From NCBI GenBank assembly GCA_045807945.1, contig JBJMGI010000118.1, positions 1 through 16,982 of the forward strand: a stretch of 16,982 bases of DNA, written 5' to 3'. Under the pieces are notes generated by a model that did not search any database, was not told the DNA's origin, and saw only the letters and a program-made list of their open reading frames with translations. How positions within the stretch are numbered: position 1 is the first letter of the stretch; each line of letters begins with the position of its first letter. Position numbers and translations under genes: made by a program. Origin of the DNA: CAVQGF01 sp045807945 (GTDB taxonomy: Bacteria; Acidobacteriota; Terriglobia; Terriglobales; Acidobacteriaceae). This document shows positions 14,095 to 16,982 of this stretch, piece after piece.

Positions 14095-14742
14095 TTACCC
14101 AGCCAGGCGGTCAACCAGGTCATGGATCTGGTTCCGCTGTGCCTCGGGAAGGTCTACCCACTCCATCCACATGCCGAGTGCCTCGGTCGTTTTCACCGCC
14201 GCGCGCACCTCGAACTCGAGGTCGCCGATCTTCAGCAGCAGGATGATGCGCGTGTTCAGCAGGAACTTCTCTTTCGTCATCACAAAGCACCCGCGAGCGC
14301 CAATGTCGCGCAGCTTGGCCTTCGTGCTCAATGAGAAATGAGCTTCCTTGCGGAACTCCACCTCGCCTTTGCACGCGAAACGCATCAGCGCCCGCGATGG
14401 AGCAGCGGCAGCGGCACCTGCCGAAGCAGGAGGAAGCGGTGGCGGCAGGCCGGAATCGGGCTCCATCTCCGCGCCTCCGTCTGGCGGTGCAGTCTCGATG
14501 CCCCACAATCCGAGCACCGGGTCAATGGCTATTAGTCCGAGCTGGCCTTCCCGCGATGTGCCCGGCTGCCCGGCCCACGCCACCATGAATCTGGCGCGGA
14601 GCTTTCCCCGCTCCACTACGACTGTTTCGCCTGCCTGGCTTGGAAACTTGATCCCGCTGACGCGCGCTCCGCGTCCCGCAACGTCTAGCGTGCAGGCAGA
14701 CTGCTGCGCGCGCGAAGGATCATCGGCTACAAAGACTTTCAC
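14095..14742 (-). CDS. Tandem PilZ-domain protein (N-terminus probably extends upstream)
   Basis: From the first ordinary start codon (GTG 14742) the protein has 215 residues. Two PilZ-like beta-barrels are visible. Domain 1 (~1-85) carries DVAGRG at 20-25 where PilZ proteins have the second c-di-GMP motif (D/N)xSxxG. A Pro/Ala-rich linker (~86-117) follows. Domain 2 (~118-213) carries DIGARG at 146-151 and ends in a helix (AQRNQIHDLVDRL). In both, the serine of the motif is replaced. The matching RxxxR motif of domain 1 is encoded just upstream of GTG, in the same frame (STRRREKRTRAVIP), so the genuine start is probably near 14787. PilZ proteins bind cyclic di-GMP or act as non-binding adaptors. 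It lies downstream of ligD on the same strand. Confidence 0.8.
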   Translation of the reverse strand: MKVFVADDPSRAQQSACTLDVAGRGARVSGIKFPSQAGETVVVERGKLRARFMVAWAGQPGTSREGQLGLIAIDPVLGLWGIETAPPDGGAEMEPDSGLPPPLPPASAGAAAAAPSRALMRFACKGEVEFRKEAHFSLSTKAKLRDIGARGCFVMTKEKFLLNTRIILLLKIGDLEFEVRAAVKTTEALGMWMEWVDLPEAQRNQIHDLVDRLAG

Positions 14743-14784
14743 CGGTATTACGGCGCGAGTGCGTTTTTCCCTGCGTCGGGTAGA

Positions 14785-14799
14785 GATGGCGAAGCTCCT
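14785..14799 (-). promoter_or_regulatory. Shine-Dalgarno with an ATC codon at the start position of the PilZ gene
   Basis: The minus strand reads AGGAG (14799-14795), seven bases, then ATC (14787-14785), in frame with the PilZ protein. Initiation there would give MSTRRREKRTRAV, a typical PilZ N-terminus containing RxxxR. No ATG, GTG or TTG exists in this frame between the upstream TAG and GTG 14742. Confidence 0.5.
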
Positions 14800-14859
14800 G
14801 CATCGCGCGGCGCGATGACTCTGGGGGAGAGTGCTGGGATTCTATGTTCCAGGCGGGCG

Positions 14860-16755
14860 CTAGGCAATATGTTTGTGACGTGACTTTCGTTCAATCTCTT
14901 TCAGCTCCGATTTCGCGCTCGAGGGCATCTCGAAGCGACATTCCTGCGGCTTTTTATCGCTGCGAAGGCCCTGAAAGACCGGGGCTCGCATCTTGATCGC
15001 CCCGCTCTGGCCCTCGTGCGTCCACTCGGTAAACTTGATCTCCGCAACCAGCTCGGGACGAACATAGTGCAGCCGTCGCGAGCTCTCCGGCTTCATCGCG
15101 AATGGGCTCTTCGCCTCCTCCAGCGGCTTCAGCTTCTTCCACATGGCTTCGTGCGTCGCCTCAGTGAACCCGCTGCCGGCCTGCCCGACCGGGACAAGCC
15201 GCTCTTCATCGTCGTATAAGCCCAGAACGATTGATCCGAAGTGTTCGCGCGAGCCACGCGGATCGGTGTAGCCGCCAATCACACACTCCTGCCGCATGGT
15301 AACTTTCATCTTCAGCCACTCGCGGTTGCGTTTCTGTATGTAGCAGCTGTTGCGCTTCTTGGCGACAATGCCTTCCAGCTTCTGCTCCCGTGCCGCGCGG
15401 TAAAGCTCTTCGCCTTGGCCGATGAAATGCTCGGAGTAGCGGATCAGTTCGCTCGTCCGAAGGAGGGAAGCGAGTGCTTCCTTGCGCTTCTCCAAATCCA
15501 CGCGCGACAGGTCGTAGCCATCCGCATAGATCAGGTCGAAAGCGTAGAAGGCGATCGGCACCGACCTGTCTTTAGCACGGCGCTTAGGCCCGATGGTCAG
15601 GCCAGAGCGCTGTTGCATCAGACTGAACGAGGGCCGCCCATGCTCGTCCAGCGCGACGATTTCGCCATCGAGCACCGCTTCTTTGGCATTCACTTCTTTG
15701 GCTAGCGCCTGTAGCTCCGGGAATTCAGGAGTGAACTCATTCTGGTTGCGAGAGACGAGCCGGATTTTTCCGTTCTCGATGAAGGCGACGGCGCGATATC
15801 CATCCCACTTGATCTCGAATAGCCAGTCGTCATCACTGAACGGCTCGTCTACTAGCGTGGCGAGCATCGGTTGGATCGCGCGCGGCATCGCAGACTTACG
15901 GGCGCCGGAGAGTTCAGAAATCACAACCCCAGAGAACGCGGAGGGAGCTGAGGATTTACTTCCGCTTCCTCCTTGTACTTCTGCCGGAGCTACCCGAGCG
16001 CGCGCCTCTTTTTTTTTAGAGCTTCTCGCAGCAGAAGTTCCTTTTGACCTTGATGACTTCGTCTTCTTTGCGTCCTCCGCGTCCTGTGCGGTTTTGGTTC
16101 GTTTTTTGTCGGCGACCGCAATGCTCTTGCTCAGCCAATCCGATTTTCGCGGCGCCGCTTTCCGATTGCTCTCCCACTCAGCCGACCCCTCGTCCGCGGC
16201 GATCTGCTCCAGCGAGCGCTTACTCAGCACAGACCAATCCATCTTCTTCGAATTCGCGTCGAACCCTTCCTGCACGCCTTCATCACGTTTCTTGATCAGC
16301 AACCACTCCGTCCCCTTGCTACCCGGACGCCGCGAACGCATGTGCGCGAGCACAAACTCGCCTTTCAACTTCTTTCCCTCCAGGCGGAACTTCAAATCAC
16401 CCTTCGCCAGCATCTGGTGCGGATCACCCAACGGTTCCCACGTTCCTACATCCCAGACTTGCACCGTCCCCGCTCCATAATTTCCCTGCGGAATGATCCC
16501 TTCAAAATCAAAGTACGAAACCGGATGGTCTTCCACCATCATCGCCAGCCGTTTGTCAGCGGGATCGAGCGAGGGCCCCTTCGGCACCGCCCACGACTTC
16601 AGCACGCCTTCCATCTCCAGCCGAAAATCGAAATGCAGGTGCGAGGCGCGGTGCTTCTGCACCACGAAGCGGTGCCGGTCTTTCTTCTCCACCTTCGGCG
16701 GCGGCTCCGGCGTCTCCGCGAAACGGCGCTTTCGTTGATATTCCTCAAGTGCCAT
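14860..16755 (-). CDS. ligD: ATP-dependent DNA ligase D, phosphoesterase-ligase form without polymerase domain
   Basis: The 631-residue protein works in bacterial non-homologous end joining. The N-terminal 3'-phosphoesterase domain (~25-160) keeps the catalytic set His35, His41, Asp43, Arg45 and His77, with spacing identical to Pseudomonas LigD (His42, His48, Asp50, Arg52, His84). A long basic, low-complexity linker (~190-285, Lys/Ser/Ala) follows. The ligase domain has the adenylated Lys316 in EIKWDGYR, DGE at 363-365, AFDLIYADG (~405-413), EGIVAKK (461-467) and WLKMK (480-484), then an OB-fold C-terminus. The primase-polymerase domain is absent. The ATG is at 16755 with a weak Shine-Dalgarno. 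No ku gene is in the window. It is divergent from a nitroreductase. Confidence 0.95.
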   Translation of the reverse strand: MALEEYQRKRRFAETPEPPPKVEKKDRHRFVVQKHRASHLHFDFRLEMEGVLKSWAVPKGPSLDPADKRLAMMVEDHPVSYFDFEGIIPQGNYGAGTVQVWDVGTWEPLGDPHQMLAKGDLKFRLEGKKLKGEFVLAHMRSRRPGSKGTEWLLIKKRDEGVQEGFDANSKKMDWSVLSKRSLEQIAADEGSAEWESNRKAAPRKSDWLSKSIAVADKKRTKTAQDAEDAKKTKSSRSKGTSAARSSKKKEARARVAPAEVQGGSGSKSSAPSAFSGVVISELSGARKSAMPRAIQPMLATLVDEPFSDDDWLFEIKWDGYRAVAFIENGKIRLVSRNQNEFTPEFPELQALAKEVNAKEAVLDGEIVALDEHGRPSFSLMQQRSGLTIGPKRRAKDRSVPIAFYAFDLIYADGYDLSRVDLEKRKEALASLLRTSELIRYSEHFIGQGEELYRAAREQKLEGIVAKKRNSCYIQKRNREWLKMKVTMRQECVIGGYTDPRGSREHFGSIVLGLYDDEERLVPVGQAGSGFTEATHEAMWKKLKPLEEAKSPFAMKPESSRRLHYVRPELVAEIKFTEWTHEGQSGAIKMRAPVFQGLRSDKKPQECRFEMPSSAKSELKEIERKSRHKHIA

Positions 16756-16775
16756 AGCAGCTTGGATGCTGCAAA

Positions 16776-16791
16776 TCTACACTGGTGTAGA
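16776..16791. promoter_or_regulatory. Palindromic candidate operator between ligD and the nitroreductase gene
   Basis: TCTACAC (16776-16782) and GTGTAGA (16785-16791) are perfect arms around a TG centre, giving a 16-bp palindrome in the only 55 bp separating the two divergent genes. Beside it GCAGC/GCTGC (16757-16761, 16768-16772) forms a second, weaker inverted repeat. The TACA..TGTA core recalls BlaI/CopY-type operators; that link is tentative. Confidence 0.45.
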
Positions 16792-16810
16792 CTGCTTTTT
16801 TCGACCAGCC

Positions 16811-16982
16811 ATGGCCAAAACCACCACAGAAAAGCCTCTCAGCGAGATCGTAAAGGAGCGCCGCTCGACGCAGGCTTTCGAGTCCGGTCCTGTGGATGAA
16901 ACTGACCTGCACAAGATCCTGCACGCCGGACTGGGAGCTCCCAGCGGATTTAACCTGCAACCCTGGCGCTTCATCGTGGTGC
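16811..16982 (+). CDS. Nitroreductase-family protein, N-terminal part (3' end outside window)
   Basis: The first 57 residues of a flavin-dependent nitroreductase-like oxidoreductase are visible. The pattern is SEIVKERRSTQAFESGPVD, then the LHKILHAGLGAPSGFNLQPW stretch followed by RFIVV. The ERRS pair and the APSGFNLQPW segment correspond to the FMN-binding N-terminal motifs of the family. Proteins of this family use NAD(P)H to reduce nitro-aromatics, quinones or other electron acceptors; the substrate here cannot be inferred. The ATG at 16811 is the natural start; no clear Shine-Dalgarno is visible and a T6 run precedes it. The gene is divergent from ligD with a palindrome in between. Confidence 0.88.
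   Translation, partial: MAKTTTEKPLSEIVKERRSTQAFESGPVDETDLHKILHAGLGAPSGFNLQPWRFIVV

Noticed and set aside
15593..16480. A 295-codon open frame on the plus strand inside ligD
   Set aside because: It lies entirely antisense to a well-supported ligD gene, its product is Ser/Pro/Arg-rich without any domain, and it arises from the GC-rich codon pattern.

Overview
The window looks like a chromosomal housekeeping segment from a GC-rich Gram-negative bacterium. I infer Acidobacteriota (Terriglobia/Koribacter-like). The grounds are the overall style of the proteins, many short Ala/Pro/Gln-rich secreted proteins, a PilZ protein with two divergent domains, and a LigD made only of phosphoesterase and ligase domains. 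No ribosomal RNA or other phylogenetic marker is present to prove this. I see no tRNA, rRNA, CRISPR array, transposase or phage gene.

Left part (1-2509): the 3' end of a 3-oxoacid CoA-transferase subunit B gene (scoB-like) runs into a perfect bidirectional hairpin terminator. This is shared with a convergent NAD(P)+-dependent aldehyde dehydrogenase gene, which has a readable promoter and a strong Shine-Dalgarno sequence. Divergent from it is a small exported protein resembling a free-standing anti-sigma-K C-terminal domain.

Minus-strand cluster (6444 down to 2506): CPBP-family membrane protease, pyrE (pyrimidine synthesis), an exported TPR-like/beta-propeller protein and mtnA (methionine salvage) all read leftward with gaps of 24-88 bp. 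This could be one transcription unit joining nucleotide and methylthioribose-phosphate metabolism with envelope proteins. Reading rightward from the same intergenic region is an orphan CHASE3-PAS histidine kinase gene, followed by a 68-residue helical protein with a very strong ribosome-binding site.

Centre (8656-11923): a complete uvrA (nucleotide excision repair) on the minus strand has a plausible sigma-70 promoter. Its upstream region holds two marked inverted repeats and a 57-residue single-pass membrane protein gene that is easily missed because it is short and starts with GTG.

Right part (11967-16982): a secreted Ala/Pro/Gln-rich protein with an STN-like core is divergent from an unrecognised 333-residue exported protein that has a clear promoter. 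A PilZ protein follows, whose first domain appears to begin upstream of any ordinary start codon. Then comes ligD (DNA repair) and, across a palindromic intergenic site, the start of a nitroreductase-family gene that runs off the window. Two convergent gene pairs share overlapping stop codons inside a CTAG tetranucleotide.
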